Positions 1 to 9,830 of a DNA stretch of 64,000 nucleotides are shown here, piece by piece (positions within the stretch are counted from its first letter, which is position 1; each line of letters begins with the position of its first letter). Origin of the DNA: Melitaea cinxia. Lineage: Eukaryota; Arthropoda; Insecta; Lepidoptera; Nymphalidae. A program made the position numbers and the translations under genes. The notes below the pieces were generated by a model. That model saw only the letters and a list, made by a program, of their open reading frames with translations, was not told the DNA's origin and ran no database searches. Where the stretch lies: the NCBI RefSeq assembly GCF_905220565.1, contig NC_059405.1:15144081-15208080 (forward strand), in the 5' to 3' direction.

Positions 1-6
1 TTTTAC

Positions 7-142
7 CTTGTAGTTGTCTGTTCAAAAGGGCAGTAATGCCGGGTCCATCTCCCGCCTTTTTAACAACAAGCATGGGCTTGTCCTCGCCCTCCTCATAGCT
101 GTTAGGGAGGTGACCGTTGCTCACTGACATCGTCTCGCTAAC
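7..142 (-). CDS. bves: POPDC/bves exon 5 (start of the C-terminal tail)
   Basis: The acceptor (gacgttccag) precedes 142. The exon reads VSETMSVSNGHLPNSYEEGE and then DKPMLVVKKAGDGPGITALL, ending NRQLQ plus one base. The donor is GTAAAA (6-1). It covers residues 301-345 and ends in phase 1, so the coding sequence continues beyond the left edge. This acidic, low-complexity stretch is the variable cytoplasmic tail after the Popeye domain. Assignment rests on phase-0 continuity with exon 4 (LMQ|VSETMS) and good splice sites. Confidence 0.85.
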
Positions 143-1429
143 CTGGAACGTCAGAATTATGTGGATGTACTTTCATATGATATTTTATTGTTGTATTACT
201 TCTATTACTTCGTCTTAAGTATTATATAATGCTTTTACAGCGCAATGTAGGGGAATAATATCTATTTTTTTAACAGGAGGTCTAGGAGTGAGTTTGGTTT
301 CTTTTAACCTTATTATGCGGTATGGCAACGAAAGAAGTTAAGTATACGAACGGTAAGTACGAAAAGTACAGTATAAATTTAAATAATATACAAATATTTT
401 GTACTGAATCAGTTATATTTTAGTTAATAAATGATGCACACGCGATGTCAACAATACGTACACATTGCACAATACTGCTTATTGCGCTACACACTGGCAC
501 CTACAGCGCTATATTCGACAGCGAGAGTTCCACACCTGGGCAACCTTTAATCTTTGTTTTTATTTAAAGACGAATATTGAACGAATATCGCTTAGCGGAT
601 GTACATTTTTCGGTAGAAAAATTTATGCCGCGATATTTCTATGCGCGTTTACGATGTATTGTGGAATACATAAACCGGCGATCACGAGATGAATTTTAAA
701 TTCAGAGGCGCAAGCCCGAATATATGTATGTACGCTACCGTTTGTGGTTGAAAACAAAACTTTCTATTGGCGAATCTTGACTCCAACAAAATAAATCAAC
801 AATCTTCAATGACTCCCCACTGAATTTTAGGCATTTTTTTAAGGGAATACGACTCAATCATCAACTTTTAAATTCTAATAATTTCATTCAAAAAAATTTT
901 GAAACTAAAACCTTGTTAGAAATACTTTTATCTTTTTAGATGTTAAAGTACTTCATTTTAGGTGAAAGTTTTACCTGGTTTTGAAAGGTTTAACATGAAG
1001 TAAATGTACTTCTAAAAATCGTGCAGAGCATGGGCTACCAATCAGATTTATCCTCGAAACCCACTATTAGATACCGAGATATTGCAGTATTTCTTATAAG
1101 TGCCGAAATTAGAAAATCGAAAGTACCAATTAAACTGAAACGAATCGACACGAACAAAATTTGATAAGAGAGAATTATTCAATCATCTCTGACGCTAATT
1201 GGTAACGGATGTACAATTGTTTTGTCGCATGCAACATCCTATTAAATTTCATTTTTGGCAATTAAGTCTAGACGTGTAATGACAGTCGATTTCATCGCAG
1301 ATAAGATCGTGTCGATAGCAATTTATTCGCAATCAGTCAATTTTATAAGATACTAGAACTAACTGACCCCGCAAACGTTGTTTTGCCATAATCTATCTTA
1401 TTAACCCCCTCAATCTCCACCCCCCCCTA

Positions 1430-1565
1430 CAGCTTAGGGGTATGAAAAATAGATGTTGTTCGATTCTCAGACTTACCCGACATGCACACAAAATTTCATG
1501 AGCATCGGCCAAGCCGTTTCGGAGGAGTTTAACTACAAACACCGCGACACGAGAATTTTATATAT
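1430..1565. repeat. Old retroposon fragment
   Basis: Contains the wording TTTCATGAGCATCGGCCAAG and a CCGTTTCGGAGGAGTT stretch, resembling the conserved tail (CAAAATCGGTCCAGCCGTTT) seen in family C copies in this window. Degenerate, with no target duplication seen. Confidence 0.4.
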
Positions 1566-1833
1566 TAGATTAATTAATTTGTGTAAAACTTCATGAACGA
1601 ATAAGCCAAAAGCCTCAGTTAGAGATGCCCAAAATATATGAAAAAGCTTTGTCGCTTGGATCCTTAATGACTCCTTAATAGTTTTTACATATGTTTTAAT
1701 ATATTTAAACTACTACACAGGCTTGTTCTAACACTTAAAAAAACAACTTACCATTAAATTCTAAAATGAGGGTATTCAAATAAGGAAATCTTTCAAAAAT
1801 ATCAACAATACTCCACAGCACTTAATGTACATC

Positions 1834-1970
1834 ATTCATCATCATCATCATCATTACAGCCTATCACAGTCCACTGCTGGACATAGGCCTCCACAAGTTT
1901 ACGCAAAAATAACGTGAACTCATGTGTTTTGCCCATAGTCACCACGCTGGGCAGGCGGGTTGGTGACTTA
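1834..1970 (-). repeat. Family A retroposon, 3' end only
   Basis: Begins with a (CAT)n run, the copy's simple-repeat tail, then TTACAGCCTATCACAGTCCA and the conserved 3' part shared with 26480-26599. It stops at GGGTTGGTGAC, so about 190 bases of the 5' part are missing. 5' truncation is typical of retroposition. Confidence 0.75.
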
Positions 1971-2182
1971 ATGTACAACACTTACTAATACGGAACATAA
2001 TGCGATTGTCAATTTGAAACTTCTGTGACAGTGACTATAGCGACTGCAATATCGCCGGAATATCAAAAGTTTCAAAATGAAAATCGCGGCAAATTCCATT
2101 CAAGTGAAAGTGTTGATGGTGATCGTAAAAGTTTAAAAACTTGTAGGACGAGTGCCCTTAAACACTTCAGCAATCAGCCTAC

Positions 2183-2323
2183 CTGCATTAGTTTATGGAC
2201 CACGTCTCTTCCTAGTATGTGGTCGAAGACCGCCTGCAAGAACGCGTCTGAAATGATCGATAGCTTCAGTTTGTCGCGATGCCACACAAGGACTCTTGAC
2301 TCTTCCATTGCCATTATTGAAAC
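2183..2323 (-). CDS. bves: POPDC/bves exon 4 (C-terminal part of the Popeye domain)
   Basis: The exon has 47 codons (residues 254-300) in phase 0 at both ends. The acceptor is ttactttcag and the donor GTAGGC. It starts VSIMAMEESRVLVWHRDKL, completing the FQ|VS motif begun in exon 3, and continues LSIISDAFLQAVFDHILGRD then VVHKLMQ. The last part resembles the end of the Popeye domain, where a helix follows the beta roll. The plus-strand open frame over this stretch is a shadow. Confidence 0.92.
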
Positions 2324-2659
2324 CTGAAAGTAATAGATATTTATTTAATTACAGCTATTTCTAAACTAGTACCATTTTTAATAACCAATTATTTGAAGAG
2401 ATTTTCTCCGTTGGCCTCTCAACAAAATCAAGACTTAATAATACCAATACCTATGGGTTAAGAGAAAATTTATATTGGCAACATAAGTTTGTAAAGGATT
2501 TACCTGTCTCTTTTTGTTAAAAAGGTAATTTTTTCACGTCTTTTTACTACCATGTAAATCTCTAGCTTAGATTTTAGACTTCTAATTCGGGTTTCTCTCT
2601 GTCTAATCATTCAAAATAACGTAACCTAACTCTCATTAATAAAATGAATTCTATCTGTT

Positions 2660-2990
2660 CTATTTTATCTATACATATAATAAAATAGTAGGAAAGTCAA
2701 AACTGTACGTAGAATATTTTTTTAAAAGAATACTTGGGGTGTGATCTACAAACGATACCGAAGCCAAAAATATAGTTTTTAGAATTTTTGTCTGTTTGTC
2801 TGTATGTATGTCCGGGATAAACTCAAAAAGTACTGCATGGATTTACTTCAAATTTGGCACGAATATTATTAAGAAGTCGGGTCAACATATATGCTACAAA
2901 TTATCACGCTATCACCTACGGGGAACGAGCAGTGAACCTTTATTTCTTCAACGCATTCTGTAACAACGTGTAATCTAACGACGCATATTT
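2660..2990 (+). repeat. Retroposon-like interspersed fragment
   Basis: Has the run ATTTTTGTCTGTTTGTCTGT followed by CCGGGATAAACTCAAAAAGT, a layout also seen in the fragment at 18000-18240. Degenerate; ends and class not determined. Confidence 0.4.
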
Positions 2991-3030
2991 GAATGTTGTT
3001 GTTATTATGTTAATAACCATGCTATAAGCT

Positions 3031-3034
3031 AGCT
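3031..3034. repeat. Target site duplication AGCT (left copy)
   Basis: AGCT directly before the 5' LTR, matched by AGCT at 11618-11621 directly after the 3' LTR. Four-base duplications are usual for this group. Confidence 0.9.
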
Positions 3035-3367
3035 TGTTAAGTACGGAACCGTACTATCTATCATACAGTACCCTAAGCTCATCCATGAAAATGCCGAGCA
3101 TGCATTTAATATCCATATTCAATAAACAACGGAAAACCGATGCAGCCCATGTCGCAACGTCCGTCCAGCCACGAGCCGCCGACGCAGCGATTTCGTCATA
3201 TTTTAAATTTAATTTCATTATTAATTTTTATACAAAATTTTGTCATTCCTAATTCTCGCATCGAATAGGTTTCACCTCTCTTAATTGTAATTTTATTTTA
3301 ATTAATTAAAGTATTTTTTAAGTCATTTTGGTTTTTTTTCGATCCATCGGCTGCAGTAAACGTAATT
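3035..3367 (+). repeat. Errantivirus 5' LTR
   Basis: Runs from TGTTAAGTACGG to CGTAATT and is identical by eye to 11285-11617. The left edge is set by the AGCT duplication and the right edge by the primer site. A plus-strand AATAAA is at 3121-3126. On the minus strand the LTR carries AATAAA at 3297-3292. The short open frame inside it is not a gene. Confidence 0.97.
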
Positions 3368-3384
3368 GGCGCAGTCGGTAGGAT
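3367..3384 (+). other. Primer binding site for tRNA-Ser
   Basis: TGGCGCAGTCGGTAGGAT is complementary to the 3' end, including CCA, of an animal tRNA-Ser (…CTACCGACTGCGCCA). Its first T is the last base of the LTR, an overlap seen in errantiviruses of the 17.6/297 type. This is where minus-strand DNA synthesis would start. Confidence 0.9.
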
Positions 3385-3545
3385 ACTCGCGGGCCGGTTC
3401 GCGAGCATTAGAATTTTCTCATATCGATATTCGCGTTCGCGAGTCGCCCGGGAGGCTGTCAAGTCACGCTACGAGTATCCAGAATCTACGGAGCTGCCAA
3501 GCTGAGTGGAGAATCCAAGCATCGATTCACGAAAAAGAGCCAGAG

Positions 3546-3562
3546 ATGAAACATATGTAAGT
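3546..3562 (+). promoter_or_regulatory. Leader ATG and 5' splice site for env mRNA
   Basis: A leader ATG at 3546 is followed after 11 nt by a perfect donor, GTAAGT at 3557-3562, upstream of gag. Unspliced, this frame stops at once (TAA at 3558). Joined to the acceptor at 8577-8579, the leader would supply the env start codon in the frame of the env N-terminus. Errantiviruses express env from a spliced subgenomic RNA, which fits. Confidence 0.8.
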
Positions 3563-3747
3563 ACACTTGAATCTTTCTCGTGTTGCTTCCTTCTATCCTA
3601 AGTCATTTTATCCTCAAGATTTTTCATCACGAAAAGCCTTGTCCCCGGGAACCTGCATCCCGTCAGGCTCGCCGTTATATAGTAGATAGTTATAGAAATA
3701 TAGACAGTAAATTAGATTTTAATTTAAATATTTCATATAATTCAAAC

Positions 3748-4995
3748 ATGTCATACGATCCCGACGTTATTTTTAAGGCCTTACGCCTGGTGCCAGAGTT
3801 CGATGGTAACCCGAATATATTAACTAGGTTCATAAATATATGTGATCAAATAGTTTTGCAATATGCGAGTGCCGAGCCAGGTAGTGAATTAAGTAATTTA
3901 TGTCTCTTAAACGGTATACTAAATAAAATAACAGGGTCCGCCGCGTCAACTATTAATTCCAACGGCATCCCTGACACTTGGACTGGTATAAGATCAGCAT
4001 TAATTAATAATTTTTCGGATCAAAGAGATGAAACGGCTTTGTACAATGACCTCTCTTTAGCTACGCAGGGTAATAAATCCCCTCAGGAATTTTATGATCA
4101 ATGTCAAACCTTGTTCAGCACTATAATGACATACGTAACGTTACATGAGAGCTTACAGACGACAATTGAAGCTAAGCGGACACTTTATAAAAAGGTTACA
4201 ATGCAGGCCTTCGTACGAGGTTTAAAAGAACCCCTAGGTTCACGTATCCGTTGCATGCGCCCGGAAACTATTGAAAAGGCTTTAGAATTCGTTCAAGAAG
4301 AACTAAATGTAATTTATTTACAGCAGCGTAATGATCTTCCTAAGCATAATACTCAGAATACGTCTAAAGCTACGTCACATAACATAGTATTAAATACGCC
4401 CAGCGCTATGCGACCCGTACCTAACTGGCCCGTTCCAGTAGGACCGCGTTATTACCAGCCGGAACCCCAAGGTTTTAGATTTAACTCTCCTATCGCACAG
4501 CCCCAAGCTTTTAAGTTCAATAGTCAACAAAATCGTTTCCCTAGTCGAACCCAACAAATGTTTCGCGCACCACCACCGAATTACAACCCCCAAAGTAATG
4601 TGTTTCGCTTACCACCCCGATCAAATCCACCACAAAATTTTAATGCGAAACCAATGAGTGGAGTTCAACATTATACTCCTAAGCCTATGATGTCAGGTCA
4701 TGATTGGCGTAAATCTGGGAACCCACCACCAACTAATTATTTTAAAACACGCGAGGTCAATCTAAATGAATTTTATTCACCCGACTGTTCATACTATACT
4801 GACTATCCGGACTATGACCATTATACAGACCCGAATGACTACTTCAACCCCTATGATTATGCTGCCAACCCGACTTACTGTAACGATAGTTATGACAATG
4901 AAATAGTAAATGAGTTAGAATCTCAGCCAGGCCCTAGCGGTGAATCCCAACCTCAGGATTTTCAAGTAGACAAAAAATCAAAAGAGCAAGGATAG
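3748..4995 (+). CDS. gag: Errantivirus Gag
   Basis: Structural capsid polyprotein, 415 codons from ATG 3748. The frame is open upstream to 3580 without an ATG, and AAACATGT is a good start context. The N-terminal two thirds is a capsid-like helical region beginning SYDPDVIFKALRLVPEFDGN, with FVRGLKEPLGSRIRC near its end, as in Ty3/gypsy Gag. The C-terminal third is rich in Pro, Asn, Gln, Phe and Tyr. No CCHC zinc knuckle is visible, usual in errantiviruses. It ends at TAG 4993-4995 inside the -1 frame overlap with pol. The reading frame is undamaged. Confidence 0.93.
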   Translation: MSYDPDVIFKALRLVPEFDGNPNILTRFINICDQIVLQYASAEPGSELSNLCLLNGILNKITGSAASTINSNGIPDTWTGIRSALINNFSDQRDETALYNDLSLATQGNKSPQEFYDQCQTLFSTIMTYVTLHESLQTTIEAKRTLYKKVTMQAFVRGLKEPLGSRIRCMRPETIEKALEFVQEELNVIYLQQRNDLPKHNTQNTSKATSHNIVLNTPSAMRPVPNWPVPVGPRYYQPEPQGFRFNSPIAQPQAFKFNSQQNRFPSRTQQMFRAPPPNYNPQSNVFRLPPRSNPPQNFNAKPMSGVQHYTPKPMMSGHDWRKSGNPPPTNYFKTREVNLNEFYSPDCSYYTDYPDYDHYTDPNDYFNPYDYAANPTYCNDSYDNEIVNELESQPGPSGESQPQDFQVDKKSKEQG

Positions 4996-7900
4996 ACGTT
5001 AATTTACAGACTCAACGACAGTTGCCCTATATTGAAATCTCACAGCCACCTTTAAAGTTCTTGATAGATACAGGTGCTAACCAATCGTTTATTAGCCCCG
5101 AGGCCGTACAAAATTTTTACCCTAATTATCCTTTAAATTATGACCCCTTCGAAGTTACAAACGTACATGGTATTAGTAGAAATGATTATTCCGTAACACT
5201 GCCCTGTTTTAACGAATTCAATGAAGATAATAATATAAAGTTATTCGTTTATCGTTTTCATGATTATTTCGATGGTTTAATAGGGTTAGATTTATTATCT
5301 GAGTGGCAAGCTAAAATAGATTTAAAAGATTTCAAATTAATTACACGAAATGCAACAAACTTTATTAAGGTTTACAATTCCCGTAACGTTAATTTATACG
5401 AAGATATTATCCCAGGTAGAAGTTCAAAATTAGTAAAAATACCCATTAACGCCCCGGATGGCGAAGTTTTTATTAACGAACAAGTTCTATGTAATTGCAT
5501 TATTCACGAATGTCTTACAACTGTTACCGGTAGTCGCGGATTTGTAGAAATAGAAAATCCTTCACCTAACGACATCATATTTTCATTAGATCAACCCGCT
5601 TACGCTGAGATATTCAATTTTAATTGCAAACCATTAGGAAAATCAAACCGAGTAAATGAAGTATTGTCGCGATTACGTACCGATCATCTTAATGAAGAAG
5701 AAAAGGCTAACTTGTTAACACTTTGTGCTCGTTATGCAGATGTGTTTTATATAGATGGGGAGCCATTAACTTTTACTAACAAAATTAAACATCGCATACG
5801 AACGAAGGACGAAGTTCCTGTATATACTAAAAGCTATCGATATCCTTTTATTCACCGACAAGAGGTTAGAGACCAAATCTCAAAAATGTTACAACAAGGT
5901 ATAATTAGACCATCAGACTCTGCATGGAGTTCACCCATATGGGTAGTCCCTAAAAAAATAGATGCATCCGGTAAACAGAAATGGCGTCTTGTAGTCGATT
6001 TTCGAAAACTTAATGAAAAAACAATAGACGACAAGTATCCTATACCGAATATTAGCGATGTCCTTGACAAGTTAGGCAAGTGTCAATATTTTACAACCCT
6101 TGATCTTGCTAGTGGATTCTATCAGGTCGAAATGGACCCTCAGGATATTTCTAAAACCGCATTTAATGTGGAACATGGCCATTTCGAGTTTCTTCGAATG
6201 CCAATGGGTTTAAAAAATTTACCATCTACATTTCAAAGAGTCATGGACAATGTCCTTAAAGGTCTTCAAAATAACATATGTCTAGTTTATTTGGACGATA
6301 TAATAGTTTACAGTACATCCCTTCAGGAACATATGGAAAACCTAGAAAAAGTTTTTCAACGTCTTAAAGAATCCAACTTTAAAATACAGATGGACAAGTC
6401 CGAGTTTTTAAAACTTGAGACCGCCTATCTCGGTCATATTATTAGCGGAGAAGGTGTTAAACCTAATCCTGACAAAATCTTAGCTATTGAAAAATACCCT
6501 ATACCTAGTACACCCAAGGAAATAAAACAATTCTTAGGTCTTCTTGGTTATTACAGAAAATTCATCCCTGACTTTGCCCGTATTACTAAGCCCCTCACGT
6601 TATGTTTAAAAAAAGGTAGTAAGGTAGTCCACAGTCAAGAATTTATAGAAGCTTTTAATAAGTGTAAGACTCTTTTAATTAACGCCCCCATCCTTCAGTA
6701 TCCAGACTTTAACAAAGAGTTCAATCTCACCACAGACGCTTCAAATGTAGCCATCGGAGCTGTATTATCTCAGGGACCCATAGGTTCTGACAAGCCTGTT
6801 TGTTACGCGTCTCGTACATTAAATGATAGCGAACTCAACTATAGTACAATAGAGAAAGAATTATTAGCAATAGTATGGGCAACGAAATACTTTAGACCTT
6901 ATTTATTTGGCCGAACATTTAAAATAGTTACTGATCACAGACCATTACAGTGGATGATGAATCTAAAAGAACCTAACTCACGACTAACAAGATGGCGACT
7001 TCGACTGAGCGAATACGACTTTACGGTCATATATAAGAAAGGTAAATTTAATACCAACGCAGACGCTCTATCTCGTGTTCAAATTCACATCAGTGAAACT
7101 GACGAAATTAAATCGGTAATGGATAGTATTAGAGAGCTTGAGTCAATGATTAATAACCCATCAGAAACACCCCCATCTCAACATAGAAACTCTTCAACTG
7201 ACACCGTACACACTAGTAATGAACAACCTATATTAGAAGTCCCGATCACTGACGTTCCCCTTAACAAGTTTCACAGACAAATTTACTTTACTGTAGTTAG
7301 TGATGTAAAACGACGACCGATTATAACTAAGCCATTTGAAAACCATACGCGGATAGCTATTCAGTTGTCGAAATCTAGTTTAGAAAACGATGTTATCAAT
7401 TCTATTAATGAATACGTTAACCCGAAAGTTAAAACAGCTATATTGATAGATCCTCCCTTAGAAATGTATTCGATAATACCAATTTTACAAGAAAAGTTTA
7501 AAAGCTCCTCTCTTAACCTCGTATTAAGTAAAACTGAGCTCGAAAATGTTAAAGATTATCTTCAACAACAAGACATCATTCAGAATTATCATAACGGTAA
7601 AACGAACCACCGTGGTATTAACGAATGTTACCTCGCTCTGTCTAGGAAATATTATTGGCCGAAAATGAGAGAGCAGATCACTAAATACATTAATGAATGT
7701 ACTATTTGTGGTCAAAGTAAATACGACAGAAATCCCATTAAACCTCAATTTAATATAGTACCCCCTGCTACCAAGCCATTTGAAATTATCCACATGGACC
7801 TCTTTACAGTTCAAAACGAAAAATATGTCACCTTCATTGATGTCTTTACTAAATACGGTCAAGCGTATCATTTACGAGATGGAACCGCTGTTAGCATCTT

Positions 7901-8633
7901 ACAAGCATTATTACTTTTCAGTACTCACCACGGAATACCTTTCACTATAATAACCGATAACGGTACGGAATTTACTAATCAGCTTTTTTCAGAGTTTATT
8001 CGTCTCCATAAGATAATCCATCATAAAACTTTACCTCATAGCCCTAATGATAACGGTAACATTGAACGATTTCATTCGACCCTATTAGAACACATAAGAA
8101 TTCTTAAGTTACAACACAAAGATGAACCAGTAGTTAGATTAATGCCATACGCTATTATAGCATACAACAGTACTATTCACAGTTTTACAAAGTGTAGACC
8201 TTTTGATTTATTGAACGGACATTTCGATCCTAGAGATCCCGTTGACATAGATTTTACCGAACATCTTTTGCAACAATACGCTCAGAATCATAAACAACTA
8301 ATGAAACAGGTTTATGACATAATTAATGAGTCCTCACTGAGCAATAGAACAGCCTTAATTGAAAATAGAAATAAATCTCGCGAACCAGAAGTAGAATATG
8401 TTCCAGGACAACAAGTTTTTATTAAAAATCCCTTTGCTTCTCGTCAGAAAACTGCACCTCGCTACACACAAGACACAGTCTTAGCTGATTTACCAATTCA
8501 TATATACACGTCAAAAAAGCGAGGCCCCGTAGCTAAGTCACGTCTAAAACGCGCCCCTAAAAATAACCGATTGTTGCAGGATTCTGCTACTGCTGACAAT
8601 ACACGTGACGCATCCTCAAACCATAAGACTTGA
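4944..8633 (+). CDS. pol: Errantivirus Pol polyprotein (protease, reverse transcriptase, RNase H, integrase)
   Basis: The open -1 frame starts at 4944, and numbering here begins at codon 5022 (1,203 residues to the stop). The protease active site is DTGA at 16-19. Reverse transcriptase has LVVDFRKLN, LPSTFQR and the catalytic YLDD at 423-426. RNase H has TTDAS (D572) and TDHRPLQW. Integrase has an HHCC finger (H857, H863, C893, C896) and the catalytic triad D926, D979 and E1015, the DD35E spacing. All catalytic residues sought are present and no stop or frameshift interrupts them, so the enzyme set looks functional. The last 54 nt overlap the env exon. Processing is presumably by its own protease. 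Reached by -1 frameshifting from Gag. Confidence 0.96.
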   Translation: MPTSGFSSRQKIKRARIDVNLQTQRQLPYIEISQPPLKFLIDTGANQSFISPEAVQNFYPNYPLNYDPFEVTNVHGISRNDYSVTLPCFNEFNEDNNIKLFVYRFHDYFDGLIGLDLLSEWQAKIDLKDFKLITRNATNFIKVYNSRNVNLYEDIIPGRSSKLVKIPINAPDGEVFINEQVLCNCIIHECLTTVTGSRGFVEIENPSPNDIIFSLDQPAYAEIFNFNCKPLGKSNRVNEVLSRLRTDHLNEEEKANLLTLCARYADVFYIDGEPLTFTNKIKHRIRTKDEVPVYTKSYRYPFIHRQEVRDQISKMLQQGIIRPSDSAWSSPIWVVPKKIDASGKQKWRLVVDFRKLNEKTIDDKYPIPNISDVLDKLGKCQYFTTLDLASGFYQVEMDPQDISKTAFNVEHGHFEFLRMPMGLKNLPSTFQRVMDNVLKGLQNNICLVYLDDIIVYSTSLQEHMENLEKVFQRLKESNFKIQMDKSEFLKLETAYLGHIISGEGVKPNPDKILAIEKYPIPSTPKEIKQFLGLLGYYRKFIPDFARITKPLTLCLKKGSKVVHSQEFIEAFNKCKTLLINAPILQYPDFNKEFNLTTDASNVAIGAVLSQGPIGSDKPVCYASRTLNDSELNYSTIEKELLAIVWATKYFRPYLFGRTFKIVTDHRPLQWMMNLKEPNSRLTRWRLRLSEYDFTVIYKKGKFNTNADALSRVQIHISETDEIKSVMDSIRELESMINNPSETPPSQHRNSSTDTVHTSNEQPILEVPITDVPLNKFHRQIYFTVVSDVKRRPIITKPFENHTRIAIQLSKSSLENDVINSINEYVNPKVKTAILIDPPLEMYSIIPILQEKFKSSSLNLVLSKTELENVKDYLQQQDIIQNYHNGKTNHRGINECYLALSRKYYWPKMREQITKYINECTICGQSKYDRNPIKPQFNIVPPATKPFEIIHMDLFTVQNEKYVTFIDVFTKYGQAYHLRDGTAVSILQALLLFSTHHGIPFTIITDNGTEFTNQLFSEFIRLHKIIHHKTLPHSPNDNGNIERFHSTLLEHIRILKLQHKDEPVVRLMPYAIIAYNSTIHSFTKCRPFDLLNGHFDPRDPVDIDFTEHLLQQYAQNHKQLMKQVYDIINESSLSNRTALIENRNKSREPEVEYVPGQQVFIKNPFASRQKTAPRYTQDTVLADLPIHIYTSKKRGPVAKSRLKRAPKNNRLLQDSATADNTRDASSNHKT
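4971..4977 (+). promoter_or_regulatory. Candidate -1 ribosomal frameshift site between gag and pol
   Basis: The pol frame is open from 4944 and the gag frame stops at 4995, so Pol must be reached by a -1 shift inside this 52-nt overlap. The only evident slippery tract is C AAA AAA (4971-4977), two successive Lys codons in the gag frame. I did not identify a downstream pseudoknot. The overlap is certain; the exact slip site is inferred. Confidence 0.6.
8565..8580 (+). promoter_or_regulatory. 3' splice site for env mRNA
   Basis: CGATTGTTGCAG|G places the acceptor AG at 8578-8579, inside the end of pol. The frame from 8581 is open, gives a run of leucines typical of a signal peptide, and continues in register into the env N-terminal domain. 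Pairing with the donor at 3557 removes about 5.0 kb (gag and nearly all of pol). Confidence 0.78.
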
Positions 8634-8860
8634 GAGCTTAGCCGATGGACCTGGACTTTTGCCCTACAAATTAGGACCGACCAGACTAATATCACATTAC
8701 CACTCCTTTATACAGTATGTAAAATTGACTGATATTGAAGATAAGATAAATTCTGTACAGACACAACTTAACACTTTTAAGACCAGACTGAACAATGAAA
8801 CTTACATTCTTTACGAGTACCAGATTAATTATCTTACAGACAAGCTAAACAAGGTACTAA
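8580..8860 (+). pseudogene. env: Errantivirus env, N-terminal fragment (before the Harbinger insertion)
   Basis: Second env exon up to the insertion. After a hydrophobic Leu-rich stretch it reads GPGLLPYKLGPTRLISHYHS and then a heptad-like helical segment with LTDIEDKINSVQTQLNTFKT, matching the small N-terminal envelope subunit of errantiviruses. It contains one NET sequon. The frame is undamaged to codon 8857-8859, where the Harbinger element begins; read on, it stops at 8884-8886 inside the transposon. It has no ATG of its own and is thought to take its start from the leader by splicing. The product would lack the furin site, fusion region and membrane anchor. Confidence 0.85.
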
Positions 8861-9830
8861 GGGCCAGTTTCACAATGTCCAAATAAAGTTCCCAATAAGC
8901 TACTTGCAACTTATTTATCAAATAACGTCAACTTTTGCGTTTCACAATTGACCAATAGCACTAGCTGGCAAATAAAGTACCCAGTAAACTATATGTCAGA
9001 TCAACTGGCCAATAGCAAATTTATCTGCCATATAAATTAGTTGACAGCCATAATACGGGATTGACAGCTGTGATTCAAATAATTTCTGTTGTAGTTTGTT
9101 TAGTTATGTAAGAAAATTTGAAAAATGGAAATATTTGATATAATTGATGACGAGTTAAATGATTTTATGTATCGTTTAAATAAACCGATAAGGAATCCTG
9201 TATTTCGACAACGCATTAATTATATGGAAGCCTTGGATGATACGGACTTCAGGATAAGATTTCGACTTACTAAACATGCTGTAAATTACGTATTTTTATT
9301 AATTGTAAACCAAATTACGAATACAGAAAAAAAAAACAAAATACAGAAAACGAATACAGAAATAATAACACGGTATGACGATATCACGGTACGATATTCT
9401 ATAACTTTTCAGTTTTCAACTTTAACGTTTATTCATTTGACAGTTTGACGTTCCGGTTTCAGTAATACAAAAAATAATGTATATTCTGTTTTGATCACAA
9501 AAAAATTAAGGGATAATATATTTCAAGCTGTATATATATACAATGTATAAAAATAGTATAAACCATACATCGAAACGATTAGAACATATTTTCATGTGTA
9601 TTTACAACACAGAATGTTTTTCTAAAACATGTATTTCGCAAAACGGAACTATGAAATGCGAGGTTGCCAAATCTACTAACCAGTAAGTGGCAAACAGCTA
9701 TGTCCCAAATAAATTTATAGGTAAGATGATGGCGAAACGCAGGCAGGACTAACTAGAACTTTTATGTGTCACATAATTAATTTGTCAAATAGCTATAGGC
9801 TACTTTACTTGTACATTGTGAAACAAACCC
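8861..9830. mobile_element. PIF/Harbinger DNA transposon (internally deleted) inserted in env
   Basis: A 970-bp element flanked on both sides by TAA (8858-8860 and 9831-9833), the TWA-type duplication typical of PIF/Harbinger. The terminal inverted repeats start GGGCCAGTTTCACAATGTCC on the left and, read inward from the right, GGGTTTGTTTCACAATGTAC. About 26 of the first 33 bases match by eye. It holds a fragment of a Harbinger-type transposase but is too short for the full transposase and its Myb-like partner, so it depends on another copy. Removing the element plus one TAA would leave the env frame in register. Confidence 0.92.
9125..9448 (+). pseudogene. Harbinger transposase N-terminal remnant
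   Basis: The open frame starts MEIFDIIDDELNDFMYRLNK and continues RNPVFRQRINYMEALDDTDF then RIRFRLTKHAVNYVFLLI. The motif (D/E)xxFxxRFRLxKxAVxxLLxxI is the start of HARBI1-like transposases. After about residue 65 the sequence turns into low-complexity Asn/Lys/Thr and loses resemblance. The catalytic DDE region is absent from the element. It is non-functional as a transposase. Confidence 0.75.

Larger units (their letters stand above)
143..2182 (-). other. POPDC intron 4
   Basis: Bounded by donor GTAGGC at the exon 4 end and acceptor cag before exon 5. It holds a retroposon-tail-like segment (about 1430-1565) and the 3' end of a family A repeat (1834-1970). I recognise nothing in the remaining AT-rich sequence, including about 143-1430. 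Confidence 0.85.

Noticed and set aside
1840..1860. Short ATC/CAT repeat considered as a start of a CRISPR-like array
   Set aside because: It is the simple-repeat tail of a family A retroposon. No CRISPR array is present or expected in this genome.
2025..2327. 100-codon plus-strand open frame
   Set aside because: It is the shadow of POPDC exon 4 on the opposite strand.
3366..3560. 64-codon frame in the provirus leader
   Set aside because: Starts inside the LTR, covers the primer site and stops at the splice donor. Only its last ATG (3546) seems used.
9764..9830. Upstream start for the env C-terminal frame
   Set aside because: These bases are the 3' end of the Harbinger element and are not env.
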